This document shows positions 36,265 through 46,321 of a stretch of 64,000 bases of DNA, piece after piece. The notes below the pieces were generated by a model, which saw nothing but the letters and a program-made list of their open reading frames with translations, was not told the origin of the DNA and searched no databases. The DNA is from CBDAPU01 sp965198875 (GTDB lineage: Bacteria; Pseudomonadota; Gammaproteobacteria; Eutrophobiales; Eutrophobiaceae): assembly GCA_965198875.1 (NCBI GenBank), contig CBDAPU010000001.1, positions 1 through 64,000 on the forward strand, in the 5' to 3' direction. The stretch's first letter is position 1, and each line of letters opens with the position of its first letter. Both the position numbers and the translations under genes were made by a program.

Positions 36265-38301
36265 GTGGTTTTGTTGCTATACAAAGACTATGCGTTCTAT
36301 GCCTGTTTGTTGTTTATCCTCATGTCGGGTTTTTGCCGGGCTGCTGATCCTCAGGAGCCCATCGGGGATAAAAAACCTCAGCAGGTGCAGATCCTGGCCC
36401 CGGGGTACGGCGAGCTGGACTTTACAGCCCCTCAAGCGGGTAGTTATGCGCTACCCGTTTTAGGGGCTGCCAGTGACGCCAGGGTTTTGAACACGGAAGG
36501 CGAGTACGTCAATTTTCATACCCTATTTGGCAATAAATACACCCTACTCAGTTTCATATACAGCCGTTGCAATGACGTCAACGGCTGCCCTCTAACCCAC
36601 GTTGTGTTCAGCCGGGTGCGCCAGCTTGCCAGGGCGGACCCTTCCCTGGCGGGGCGGGTCCAGTTCATCAGCATGAGTTTTGATCCTGAGCATGATACGC
36701 CGGCATTCCTGAAAAGCCTTGCCGGTAACACACATGCTCATCACCATCATCATGGGCAGGGTGATCATGGGGTAGCGGATGAGGCGATTGAATGGATTTA
36801 TCTGACGGCGGATTCAAAAGAACACCTGCAGCCAGTGCTCGATGACTATGATCAGATGGTGTTAAATGAGATCGATGAGCGTGGCGACCCAACGGAGAAT
36901 TTCGCCCATGTCCTGCGTGTGTTTTTGATTGATCCCGATAAAAATATACGCAACATCTACAGCACCTCGTTCCTGCATCCGGACATCATCATCAACGATA
37001 TTAAAACGCTGATACAGCATGGGGGTGCAGCACAGCGGATAAGTCAGGGGCGGCGGGATGAGGGAGACGGGCAGAGAAAAGCGGATCGAGCGGTGCGCCT
37101 CGGCCCGGGCGATTACAAGGGCGAGTATACGGCGCATTATGAAACCGACTCCCTCAGCTTGCAGACACGGCAGGGCAAAGCCACCGATTTAATGAAGGTG
37201 CTGGAGCAACAACCGCTGGGACTACCCGAGCTCCCCACTCCTGAGGATAATCCACTCACGGCAGAGAAGATCGCATTAGGCAAAAAGCTGTTCTTTGACC
37301 GGCGTTTATCTTTGAACAATACCATCTCCTGCGCCATGTGCCATATACCCGAGCAGGGGTTTTCCAGTAATGAGTTGAAGACGCCGGTGGGCTTTGAGGG
37401 GCGCACCGTGCGGCGCAATGCCCCCACGCTGTATAATGTCGCCTACATGCAACGCCTGTTCCACGATGCACGTGAGACCTCACTGGAGCATCAGGTGTGG
37501 CAGCCGCTGTTGGCCAGTAATGAAATGGCCATGCCCTCTATCGGCGCCACCATCGAGAAAATAAAACGACTAACGGACTATCAGGGATTATTTGAGCGTG
37601 CCTTTGACGGCAGGCAGGCCGATATGCTCACCATCGGCCAGGCCATTGCCGGTTACGAACGCACCCTGGTGTCGGCAGATGCGCCGTTTGATCGGTGGTA
37701 TTTCGGCAAGCAAAAAGACGCCATATCAGCGCGCGCAAAGCAGGGTTTTCGCCTGTTTACCGGCAAGGCGCGGTGTGTCACCTGTCATACCATAGAAAAA
37801 GAACATGCCCTCTTTACCGATAACAAACTGCATAATACCGGCATAGGCTGGTATGAGGCCATGAGAACAACATCCGCCGATAAAAAGATCCAGGTGGCGC
37901 CGGGGGTGTTCGTGCCGTTCAGACAGGCGCTGGTGGATCAAGTGGGGCACGCCCCCATCGGCGATCTCGGGCTTTATGAAATCACCCAGGACCCGGATGA
38001 TCGCTGGCGTTACAGAACCCCGGGCCTTCGAAACCTGACGCTGACCGCACCTTATATGCACGATGGCTCCCTGGATACCCTAGAAGAGGTAGTCGCATTT
38101 TACAACCATGGCGGGTTTGCAAATGAGACCCTGGACCCGTTAATCAAACCGCTCGGGCTGTCACAGGATGAACAGGATGCGCTCGTTACCTTTCTGGAGA
38201 CGCTAACCGGCGCTAATGTGGAAGAGCTGGTGATGGATGCCTTTACCGCATCCGTGGGTGATACCAGCGAGGCCGACAAGCCCGGCATGACACCGCATTG
38301 A
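36265..38301 (+). CDS. SCO1/SenC-MauG fusion protein
   Basis: Single chain of 678 residues. An N-terminal signal (about 1-26) is followed by an SCO1 thioredoxin-like domain (about 60-255). Its metal ligands are C102 and C108 (RCNDVNGCP, wider than the usual CxxxC) and H215 (NFAHVLRVFLIDP); a His-rich loop HAHHHHH lies near 157-163. A MauG/cytochrome c peroxidase domain (about 310-655) has two heme sites, CAMCH (356-360) and CVTCH (504-508). In described mtoX loci these are separate genes; here they are one. Likely copper delivery and cofactor maturation or electron transfer for MtoX (inference). GTG start at 36265. Confidence 0.9.
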   Translation: MVLLLYKDYAFYACLLFILMSGFCRAADPQEPIGDKKPQQVQILAPGYGELDFTAPQAGSYALPVLGAASDARVLNTEGEYVNFHTLFGNKYTLLSFIYSRCNDVNGCPLTHVVFSRVRQLARADPSLAGRVQFISMSFDPEHDTPAFLKSLAGNTHAHHHHHGQGDHGVADEAIEWIYLTADSKEHLQPVLDDYDQMVLNEIDERGDPTENFAHVLRVFLIDPDKNIRNIYSTSFLHPDIIINDIKTLIQHGGAAQRISQGRRDEGDGQRKADRAVRLGPGDYKGEYTAHYETDSLSLQTRQGKATDLMKVLEQQPLGLPELPTPEDNPLTAEKIALGKKLFFDRRLSLNNTISCAMCHIPEQGFSSNELKTPVGFEGRTVRRNAPTLYNVAYMQRLFHDARETSLEHQVWQPLLASNEMAMPSIGATIEKIKRLTDYQGLFERAFDGRQADMLTIGQAIAGYERTLVSADAPFDRWYFGKQKDAISARAKQGFRLFTGKARCVTCHTIEKEHALFTDNKLHNTGIGWYEAMRTTSADKKIQVAPGVFVPFRQALVDQVGHAPIGDLGLYEITQDPDDRWRYRTPGLRNLTLTAPYMHDGSLDTLEEVVAFYNHGGFANETLDPLIKPLGLSQDEQDALVTFLETLTGANVEELVMDAFTASVGDTSEADKPGMTPH

Positions 38302-38816
38302 GGTATACAAACGGCAGGTTGTTTCATGCTCTGAGTACGGGTATTTGTGCTGTTCTTATCATCAGCGCCACCCATGGGGCTGAGCCATTCATGTCGCCGA
38401 TAGCGGCCCCCGGCCTTGCCACTGACTTCAGCCTGCCTGATATAGCGGGCGATGCATTCCGCTTGTCGGATTTTAAGGGGAAATATGTGCTGGTGAATTT
38501 TTGGGCGCTGTGGTGTGCGCCCTGTATTAAGGAGATGCCGTCCATGCAGGCGATGTATGCCACACTGCAGGGTACGGGTTTTGAAATTGTGGCGGTGCAT
38601 GTCGGGCCTGCGGAGCCCGGGATGGTCTCGTTTCTGCTTGAGAAGAAGATCAGCTTCAAGGTGCTTATCGATGCGGGGATGAGTGTAAAAGGCTGGTCTG
38701 TGCCGGTATTACCGATCAGCTACCTGGTAGGCCCGGACGGCGTCTTGCTCTATCAGGCGCTGGGGCCGAGGGAGTGGCATGTGAATGCCATGCAAAAATT
38801 GCTATCGCCTGAATGA
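38298..38816 (+). CDS. TlpA/ResA-like periplasmic thioredoxin
   Basis: Protein of 172 residues with an N-terminal signal (FHALSTGICAVLIISATHG) and a thioredoxin fold: FSLPDIAGDAFRLSDFKGKY, then NFWALWCAPCIKEMPSMQ with the WCAPC active site, and cis-Pro in VPVLPISYLVGPDG. It overlaps the previous stop by 4 bp (TTG start). Probably keeps Cys of the SCO domain or of heme sites reduced, completing the mtoX operon. Confidence 0.88.
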   Translation: MRYTNGRLFHALSTGICAVLIISATHGAEPFMSPIAAPGLATDFSLPDIAGDAFRLSDFKGKYVLVNFWALWCAPCIKEMPSMQAMYATLQGTGFEIVAVHVGPAEPGMVSFLLEKKISFKVLIDAGMSVKGWSVPVLPISYLVGPDGVLLYQALGPREWHVNAMQKLLSPE

Positions 38817-39710
38817 CCTGAATACAGCTAACAACCTACAGAAACCAGGCGTTTGGCGAGGCGAGCGAGGCCGACTTGCCTATTGCGTGCAGGGACGCAC
38901 GGACAGGGGGCGACACCGGACTGCAAACGCTCTCAATGCCGTTAAACCACATTTCACTTGCCGCAAACCGGCCATGTGATTGACCTGTTCCTTAAAATAG
39001 CAGCCAAGTACAGCCAGCGCATTGCCGCCAACCTCATCCACCGCCATGAACCCGTCTGTCAGGCATGGTTTTTCCCATCATAGAAGATGCAAAATGAGAT
39101 GACCGCAAATTTAATCAACTCGTTGACGAAGATATTTTTGCGGCTCACGTCTCCTCCTTATAAAATTCCCGGGTATGTGCATGATCTCCCGGGTTCGTCC
39201 CACCTGCGATGACTGAAAGCCAGGAACATCTCCGGTACGGGCGGCAGTGCCATTTGCGTATCACAAAGACAGCAACGCTACCTGATAACCCTCAAGTCCA
39301 CGCTTATCATCTCCCGTCAACAAAAAGCCTGCATCGCCCCTCGCCTTCGCAGGATAGATCTTGATCCCATCATCTTTCACAGTCGGGAAGACTCTGCGGA
39401 TTTTCTTAAAATTAGCCAGCCTTTATCATTTTAAGATCAGTAACATCACATTATCTTTGATAAAATACAAGTTATGCTCGATTTTTCAAGGAAACACCAT
39501 TTAGCCCGACCGCTTACCCGGGGCGTCAAGGGCATGACGCCTCAATATGATTGCCGATGATCATCGCCCCGACCGGTTATAAGCTTATTTTTGCTGACTT
39601 CATGCAAGCTAAGAATAAACGTGTGCATAGCCCCCTTTTAATGATAATGCCGATGCGCCTTGCTGTTCATGCGCTTTCCCGGCAACAACACACCCGCAAG
39701 GGCTGGAGCG
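38817..39710. other. Intergenic before zwf
   Basis: Nearly 900 bp with no convincing gene; short frames look random or decayed. It should hold the promoter of the zwf-pgl-edd group. No copy of the TGACAGCGTTGTC motif was found here. Confidence 0.4.
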
Positions 39711-41183
39711 ATGGCCGCGGATAGCAAACATACAACGATTGTCCTGTTCGGCGGCAGCGGCGATCTGTCCTTACGGATGTTGTTCCCTTCACTGTACTAT
39801 CTGCGGCACGATGGCCTGTTGCCGATGCGCCTTCGGATCCTCGCCGTCGACCGCTCTATCCCGGAAACAGCGGATTTTCGCAAGCAACTACGGCAGAGAT
39901 TACACACCAGGATAGTCGTTGATCATTTCTCTGAAAGCTCCTGTACTGGCCTGCTTGGGCAGGTTGAATCCTTGCGTCTTAACATCAACAACCGCGCCGA
40001 TTTTGCGGATCTCAAAACCGCACTCAAGGATCACGACACACAGGATATTTTGTATTTTCTGGCGATCCCGCCCAGTCTGTATGATCCCGTTTGTCGGCAT
40101 CTACACGAGGCCAGTCTGATCAATGAACATGCGCGCCTGGTGCTGGAGAAACCCATCGGCTACGATCTGATCAGCTCACGCCTGATCAACGATGCCGTTG
40201 GTCGTGTGTTTGCCGAGGACGCCATCTATCGCATTGATCATTACCTCGGCAAAGAAACCGTGCAGAATCTGCTGGCGTTGCGGTTCGCCAACTTTCTGCT
40301 GGAGCCGCTGTGGAATAGAAACGGCATCGATCATATTCAGATCACCATCGCCGAGACCGTGGGCGTTGAGGGGCGCTGGGCGTTTTACAATGACACCGGT
40401 GCGTTGCGCGACATGGTGCAAAACCACATGTTACAACTGCTCTGCCTGGTGGCGATGGAGCCGCCAGGGGACATGAGCGCCGATGCCGTGCGAGATGAGA
40501 AAGTGAAGGTGTTGCAGGCGCTTCGACCCATTCAGAGAGACACGATAAAAAGCCATACTGTGCGCGGGCAATATGCCGCCGGGGCCATCAACGGACAACC
40601 GGTGTGCGGCTATGGCGATGAGAGTAGCGGCGAACACAGCCACTGCGAGACCTTTGTGGCCATCCGCTGTGCCCTGGATAACTGGCGTTGGGCCGGTGTG
40701 CCGTTTTATCTACGCACCGGCAAACGCATGGCGCAACGTTACACGGAGGTGTTCATCCAGTTCCGAGATGTGCCGCACTCGATTTATTCCGGCATGAGCC
40801 CTTCCGAGATAAAGGCCAATCAACTCATCATCCGCCTGCAACCCCAGGAGCAGATCAGTCTGCTGATGATGAACAAGGTACCGGGACTCACCACCGATGG
40901 CATTCACCTGCATCCTCTGCCGCTCAACCTAAGCGACTCCGGAGCATGTGAAAAACAACGCCAACGCATCGCCTACGAGCGTCTGCTGCTGGACGCCATC
41001 GGCGGCAACAAGACCCTGTTCGTGCGTCGCGATGAGGTGGAAGCGGCCTGGGGCTGGATTGACGGCATCATCGCCAACTGGGAGGGCGCCCACATGCCGC
41101 CACAATCCTATGCCGCAGGTACCTTTGGCCCGTCTTCCGCCTTTGCCCTGACCGAGCGTCACGGGCATAGCTGGCATGAATAA
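39711..41183 (+). CDS. zwf: Glucose-6-phosphate 1-dehydrogenase
   Basis: First enzyme of the Entner-Doudoroff and pentose phosphate routes. The Rossmann motif is VLFGGSGDLSLRMLFPSLY; YRIDHYLGKETVQNLLALRF carries the catalytic region; FYLRTGKRM is a conserved later motif. The start at 39711 is chosen because GGAG precedes it and the Rossmann strand begins 9 residues later; 39660 would add 17 residues. About 490 residues. First gene of zwf-pgl-edd. Confidence 0.94.
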   Translation: MAADSKHTTIVLFGGSGDLSLRMLFPSLYYLRHDGLLPMRLRILAVDRSIPETADFRKQLRQRLHTRIVVDHFSESSCTGLLGQVESLRLNINNRADFADLKTALKDHDTQDILYFLAIPPSLYDPVCRHLHEASLINEHARLVLEKPIGYDLISSRLINDAVGRVFAEDAIYRIDHYLGKETVQNLLALRFANFLLEPLWNRNGIDHIQITIAETVGVEGRWAFYNDTGALRDMVQNHMLQLLCLVAMEPPGDMSADAVRDEKVKVLQALRPIQRDTIKSHTVRGQYAAGAINGQPVCGYGDESSGEHSHCETFVAIRCALDNWRWAGVPFYLRTGKRMAQRYTEVFIQFRDVPHSIYSGMSPSEIKANQLIIRLQPQEQISLLMMNKVPGLTTDGIHLHPLPLNLSDSGACEKQRQRIAYERLLLDAIGGNKTLFVRRDEVEAAWGWIDGIIANWEGAHMPPQSYAAGTFGPSSAFALTERHGHSWHE

Positions 41184-41213
41184 CGCCTCTCTCAAGTCGC
41201 AGGCGCCATAAAC

Positions 41214-41924
41214 ATGCCGCACATCTTGCATCGATTTTCGCAACGCAATGCTCTCTATGATGCCCTCGGCGACACCCTCAGCGGCGCACTCGCTGAGGCC
41301 CTGGGGCGAGACCACCAGGCCGGTCTCATCGTGCCCGGGGGCAAAACGCCCATCCCCCTGTTCCAGCGCCTCGCCAGCACACCCCTGGCCTGGTCGAACA
41401 TCTGGCTGACCTTGAGCGATGAACGCTGGGTAAGCCCCGATCATGAGGCGAGCAATGAAGGTATATTGCGCCGCACCCTGCTGCAAAATGAAGCAGTCAA
41501 CGCCCACTTCGTGTCGCTTTACACTGGCGATGCCACCCCGGAACAGGCCGAGGCGACCTGCCACCAGCACTTAACCCCGTTTCCCTGGCACAACACCATC
41601 TGCCTGCTGGGCATGGGCAATGACGGGCATATCGCCTCACTGTTTCCACATAACGCCAGGCTGCAAACCGCCATTGATGGGCAGCAGAGCAGCCTGTGTC
41701 TGGCGCAAACACCCGCCCCGTTACCACCAGAGGCCCCCTACCCGCGCCTGACCCTGACCCTCGCCGCCATCTTGCGTGTGCGGCAGATCTATCTGCTCAT
41801 CACGGGCGATGAGAAACTGAAAACACTTACGCAGGCCGATGAGGGTGATGATGTGTGCGCCATGCCCGTGCGCGGCCTGTTGCAACAGGCCGGCCACACA
41901 GTACTCATCTATTGGGCGCCATAG
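41214..41924 (+). CDS. pgl: 6-phosphogluconolactonase
   Basis: Hydrolyses 6-phosphogluconolactone to 6-phosphogluconate. DevB/SOL-type: LIVPGGKTPIPLFQRLAS, LTLSDERWV, and CLLGMGNDGHIASLFPH. At 236 residues it fits the family. Located 30 bp after zwf and 23 bp before edd, so the three form one operon. Confidence 0.92.
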   Translation: MPHILHRFSQRNALYDALGDTLSGALAEALGRDHQAGLIVPGGKTPIPLFQRLASTPLAWSNIWLTLSDERWVSPDHEASNEGILRRTLLQNEAVNAHFVSLYTGDATPEQAEATCHQHLTPFPWHNTICLLGMGNDGHIASLFPHNARLQTAIDGQQSSLCLAQTPAPLPPEAPYPRLTLTLAAILRVRQIYLLITGDEKLKTLTQADEGDDVCAMPVRGLLQQAGHTVLIYWAP

Positions 41925-41947
41925 AAAATAAAAAACAGGAAAACGAT

Positions 41948-43774
41948 ATGCCGCATAACATACTCGATAAAGTGACGCAGTGCGTTATTGACCGCAGTCG
42001 GTCAAAACGAAAGGCGTATCTCACCCGGGTCCGCGCCGGGCGCGATGCCGGGCCGGCGCGGGGCAAGCTGTCCTGTGGCAATCTGGCGCATGGCTTCGCC
42101 GCCGCAGACCCCGAAGACAAGCCTCGGCTAAGTAAACGTGAGGCCATCAACATCGGCATCGTCTCGGCCTACAACGACATGCTCTCGGCGCACCAACCCT
42201 TCGCCAGCTACCCGCTACAGATAAAACTTGCCGCTCGAGAAGCAGGCGCCACCGCACAGGTGGCCGGCGGCGTACCGGCCATGTGTGATGGCGTGACGCA
42301 GGGCCGCGCCGGTATGGAGCTCTCTTTGTTTAGCCGCGATGTGATCGCAATGGCCACCGCCATCTCTTTAAGCCACGATATGTTCGATGCCGTGATGTGC
42401 CTTGGGGTCTGCGATAAAATCGTACCGGGGATGCTTATCGGCTCTTTAAGTTTCGGCCACCTGCCGATGATCTTCGTGCCCGCCGGGCCCATGCCCAGCG
42501 GCCTGTCAAACACCGAAAAATCACGGGTAAGAAAGCGCTATGCTGAAGGCAAGGTCAGTGAGGAAACGCTACTGGAAGCCGAAGCGAAAGCCTACCACGC
42601 CCCGGGCACCTGCACGTTTTACGGCACCGCCAACAGCAACCAGATGTTGATGGAGATGATGGGCCTGATGTTGCCGGGGGCGGCCTTTGAAAACCCGCAT
42701 AGCCCCTTGCGCGGTGTGCTAACCCGAGAGGCGACACAACGGCTGACACAGATCACTTATCTGGGCGATACCCCCATAGCACTGGCGGATATCGTTGATG
42801 AGAGGGTCATTATCAACGCCATCATCGGCCTGTTGGCCACCGGCGGTTCCACCAATCACACACTGCACCTGGTCGCTATCGCCAGGGCAGCGGGGATCCT
42901 GATCGATTGGGATGACTTCGCCGCCCTCTCGCAAATCACCCCGTTGCTGGCACGCATCTACCCCAACGGCGATGCCGATGTGAATCAGTTCCATGCCGCC
43001 GGCGGTATGCCTTTTCTGATCAGGGAATTACTTGACGCCAGGCTGTTGCACGAGGAAGTCAACACCGTCATGGGCCAGGGGCTCAGGGCTTATACAAAAC
43101 AACCCGCCACTTCGCCCACCCATGATCAGCGACCAGTCTGGCGGGACGCCTCGCCGCTTTCCCAGGATGTAGGCGTGTTACGCCCCGTCAGTGATCCCTT
43201 CGCCAGTGAAGGCGGCTTGAAAGTCCTGAGCGGCAACCTCGGGCGCAGCGTGATCAAGGTATCAGCCATAAACCGGGAACACTACCGGGTTGAAGCGCCC
43301 TGCCGGATCTTCCACGATCAGATGCAGATGCAGGCGGCATTCGAACGCGGTGAGCTGGATAAAGACCTGATCGTCGTGATTCGTTTTCAAGGCCCGGCGG
43401 CCAACGGCATGCCGGAGCTACACCGGCTAACGCCCGTGCTCGCTCTGGTGCAAGAGCGCGGTCATCAGGTGGCGCTGGTGACGGACGGGCGCATGTCCGG
43501 CGCATCAGGGCGCATACCAGCGGCCATTCATGTGACGCCGGAAGCGATAAAAGGCGGGATGCTGGCTAAACTTCGTGATGGTGATGTGTTACGGCTGGAT
43601 GTCGATGCTGGTGTGCTTGAAGTGTTGCTGGAACCACAGACGTTGGCCCGCCGGGAAGCGGTAACGGCGGATCTGTCCGCCGGGCAAAGCGGTATGGGGC
43701 GGGAGTTATTCGCCCTGTTCAGACGCACAACCAGCGTAGCAGAGGCCGGAGCGAGTGTCTTTGATGAGCCATAG
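41948..43774 (+). CDS. edd: 6-phosphogluconate dehydratase
   Basis: Entner-Doudoroff dehydratase making KDPG. 4Fe-4S family motifs include NIGIVSAYNDMLSAHQPF, GVCDKIVPGMLIGSLSFGHL, GTCTFYGTANSNQMLMEMMG and TDGRMSGASGRIPAAIHV. The start at 41948 gives 608 residues, typical for Edd; a longer frame from 41855 overlaps pgl. No KDPG aldolase gene (eda) follows, so it must lie elsewhere. Confidence 0.94.
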   Translation: MPHNILDKVTQCVIDRSRSKRKAYLTRVRAGRDAGPARGKLSCGNLAHGFAAADPEDKPRLSKREAINIGIVSAYNDMLSAHQPFASYPLQIKLAAREAGATAQVAGGVPAMCDGVTQGRAGMELSLFSRDVIAMATAISLSHDMFDAVMCLGVCDKIVPGMLIGSLSFGHLPMIFVPAGPMPSGLSNTEKSRVRKRYAEGKVSEETLLEAEAKAYHAPGTCTFYGTANSNQMLMEMMGLMLPGAAFENPHSPLRGVLTREATQRLTQITYLGDTPIALADIVDERVIINAIIGLLATGGSTNHTLHLVAIARAAGILIDWDDFAALSQITPLLARIYPNGDADVNQFHAAGGMPFLIRELLDARLLHEEVNTVMGQGLRAYTKQPATSPTHDQRPVWRDASPLSQDVGVLRPVSDPFASEGGLKVLSGNLGRSVIKVSAINREHYRVEAPCRIFHDQMQMQAAFERGELDKDLIVVIRFQGPAANGMPELHRLTPVLALVQERGHQVALVTDGRMSGASGRIPAAIHVTPEAIKGGMLAKLRDGDVLRLDVDAGVLEVLLEPQTLARREAVTADLSAGQSGMGRELFALFRRTTSVAEAGASVFDEP

Positions 43775-44383
43775 ATAGGATCCACCAGCGGGTGCCGCCA
43801 GATCCCAAGCCCCCTGAACGGCTTGTCATCCCGGCATAGCTTGACGGAGGCGAGTTTCGATGGATATTGATCCCATAACCGCTATGGTAGCGATGTGCTC
43901 TCTCAGGGCAACACTGGTTAACGGTATCCCTATTACCTCCTCACCAGTGCTTGATATGCCGTATCTCACGCATTCCCCGCTGAAGTTGCAAGAGTGTGTC
44001 GCCATCATAAAACACGCTATGCCATCGATTTTATCAGCAAAAAACCCACATCCGACGAGGCAGGGAGAGCGAATGCAAAGCGATACGCCCGCGAAAGGCG
44101 GATACCCTCAAGTCATAGATCAGATGCGAGGTGGATGGTTGCGGCCTTACGAGACAGTCATCGTCATGGCCGGGCATGGTTAAGGATGTCCCATGGGCGT
44201 ACGCTGTTCGAGAAACATAGATGCCTGGCGAGCGCTTATTTTCTGAGAAGTGAAGTTGCACCCTGATTTGCTCACCTTGACAAGCGTCAGGGCGGGCTTC
44301 TTTAGGTGTTCCCTAAAGTCATCTTGCGAGGCGGCGCTCTTCATTCCCGGATACCGCCATTATCCCCCACACAAACCGGCTTG
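43775..44383. other. Intergenic after edd, nothing recognised
   Basis: 609 bp with several short frames on both strands, none protein-like by content. A small stem TTTAGG / CCTAAA near 44303 could be a weak terminator. Confidence 0.35.
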
Positions 44384-45424
44384 TTAGGGTGATGACAACG
44401 GCGCGGTCGAGTCGCGCCACACCAGTTCAAAGTCGAGATAGCGTTGGGTGGCCTGGGCGTTCAAATGTTTGCCGTTTTCTCTGGCGCGCAGTTGCTCGAT
44501 CAATAACTCAGCGGCGATGGCGGCCATGTCCTTAACCGGCTGGCGCACGGTGCTCAGTTGCGGCCAGATCACCTGTGCGATGGGCGCATCGTCAAACCCG
44601 GTCACGGACAGTGCTTCGGGCACGGGAATGCCCATTTTGTAGGCCATCGCCATCACGCCAGCGGCCATGTCATCGTTGCTGGCGAAAATGGCGCTGGGGC
44701 GGGGTTGCAGTTGCAATAATCTCTCCGCACATTGCATGCCAGAGCGATAGGAAAAATAGCCCTGGCGCACCAGCGGGCGCGGCAGGGTCAGTTTTCGATC
44801 CTTGAGCGCCTTGCGAAAACCCTGAAAGCGCTCCTGGCTGACGCTGTGCTCGGGGTGGCCTTTGATAAAACCGATGCGGCGATGCCCCAGATCGAGCAGG
44901 CAGGTGGTCATGTTGTAGGTGGCCTTGAAGTCGTCAATAAACACGCAGGCCCCATCCCGATGTGCCTCCGGCGCAATTTGCACGAAGGGCGTATCGTGGC
45001 GGCGTAGCAGGCTGATCACTTGCCCGTTGTCGCACAGCGGCGGGGTCAGGATGACGCCGTCAATGCGTAGCTGACGTTGCAACAGCGACACCCGTTGCAG
45101 GATCACATCGATCTCATCGCCAGTCGGCTCGGCGATGAGATGATAACCGGCATTGCGACAGGGCAGCAAGGCGCCTTCCTGCAAGCGCTTGATGTAATCG
45201 GCGCTGGGGTTTTCATACAGCAGGCCGATGAGACGCGAGCGATTGCCCGCCAGACTGCGCGCCGACAGGCTGGGCTGGTAGTTCAGTTGCTCGACCGCCC
45301 ATTTCACCTTCTCAGAGGTATCGGCGCGCACATTCGGCTCCTCATTCAACACACGGGAGACGGTCTTGATGGAGACCTCGGCCAGCCGCGCAACATCATT
45401 GATGGTGACGGGTTTCGCTTTCAT
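44384..45424 (-). CDS. LacI-family transcriptional regulator
   Basis: About 346 residues. N-terminal helix-turn-helix VTINDVARLAEVSIKTVSRV and hinge RSLAGNRSRLIGLLY, then a periplasmic-binding-type sensor with HRRIGFIKGHPEHSVSQERF and FDDAPIAQVIWPQLSTVRQP. Start ATG 45424 is preferred; 45460 would add a basic 12-residue leader. It lies between edd and glk, so it probably senses a sugar and controls carbohydrate genes. Candidate operators are the TGACAGCGTTGTC motifs at 45861 and 47816. Confidence 0.88.
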   Translation of the reverse strand: MKAKPVTINDVARLAEVSIKTVSRVLNEEPNVRADTSEKVKWAVEQLNYQPSLSARSLAGNRSRLIGLLYENPSADYIKRLQEGALLPCRNAGYHLIAEPTGDEIDVILQRVSLLQRQLRIDGVILTPPLCDNGQVISLLRRHDTPFVQIAPEAHRDGACVFIDDFKATYNMTTCLLDLGHRRIGFIKGHPEHSVSQERFQGFRKALKDRKLTLPRPLVRQGYFSYRSGMQCAERLLQLQPRPSAIFASNDDMAAGVMAMAYKMGIPVPEALSVTGFDDAPIAQVIWPQLSTVRQPVKDMAAIAAELLIEQLRARENGKHLNAQATQRYLDFELVWRDSTAPLSSP

Positions 45425-46321
45425 GCTGCGCTTTGTCCGGGGCGGTGTTCTCTCTTGCATGGGGTATCAAGTATGCCGAGTGTAATGGGCGCATTATTGC
45501 GCTTTTCTATAAACCGATAACGATTACATCAGACAGGCAAGGATCATCCCCCTGTGCACTCTCAGGCAATGCAATCGGTCGCTTTATTTAACCACCCGTT
45601 TTTGTCAGTGTGCCTGTCTGCGCCTGCCTGATCCTGGTTAAGATAGCGCTTATATGCGAGGTTCTTCCCTGCCTGCAACGCCCACTTCTTTAAGGGTTTG
45701 CCGTGGCACATAAAATGCGAGAGCAAAATCAATCGGTGATCGGCTTTGAAAGGCGATGCTCCCATTCCCCGCCAACGACACGGATCCTGGCGACATGTTT
45801 TTTATTAAACCTTGAGGAAAACGCCTTCGCCTGTGAGACAAGCGCCATTTTATAGGATAAGACAACGCTGTCAATTTGGCTGGTGATCGGCTAACATAAG
45901 CGCCCGTCACAGTGACAGGGAAACCCGGATGTATTCCTGGGGCTTTCCGTGTACTTTGAAGATGCACCCCGTCATTGATGGATGCGTAAACGAGAAAATC
46001 GCATCCACGTTTAAGAGGTGCGTACAGGCAATGCTTATCGGATAAGGTGGCGCTCGTGTGGTTTACACGCTGAGGATGGACCCTGGGCGTGCTTGATCAG
46101 AGCTCTCTTGCAATACCATTCGGCAGGCAGAACAATGGGACTGCCTTGCAAACCGGCAATGGGGCGAGGCCGCCGATTTGCCCCTTGAGGCCTGTCTGTT
46201 TGGCATAGGTTAAAGAGGCGAGAACATGGCGAATGATACGGGCAAACAGACGACAGATTGATGAGAGCATACCGACAACATGAAGGTGTCCGCATGAGCC
46301 CCACAGCTTGCAGGTAGCCAC
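45425..46321. other. Intergenic between lacI-type gene and glk
   Basis: About 900 bp without a convincing gene. Contains the candidate operator at 45861-45873. Confidence 0.4.
45861..45873 (-). promoter_or_regulatory. Candidate LacI-family operator
   Basis: GACAACGCTGTCA; its complement TGACAGCGTTGTC equals the first 13 bases of the site at 47816. Near-palindrome with a central CG, typical of LacI-family operators. Confidence 0.55.

Noticed and set aside
43860..44183. Possible small gene after edd
   Set aside because: No ribosome site, no family pattern and competing frames on the other strand.
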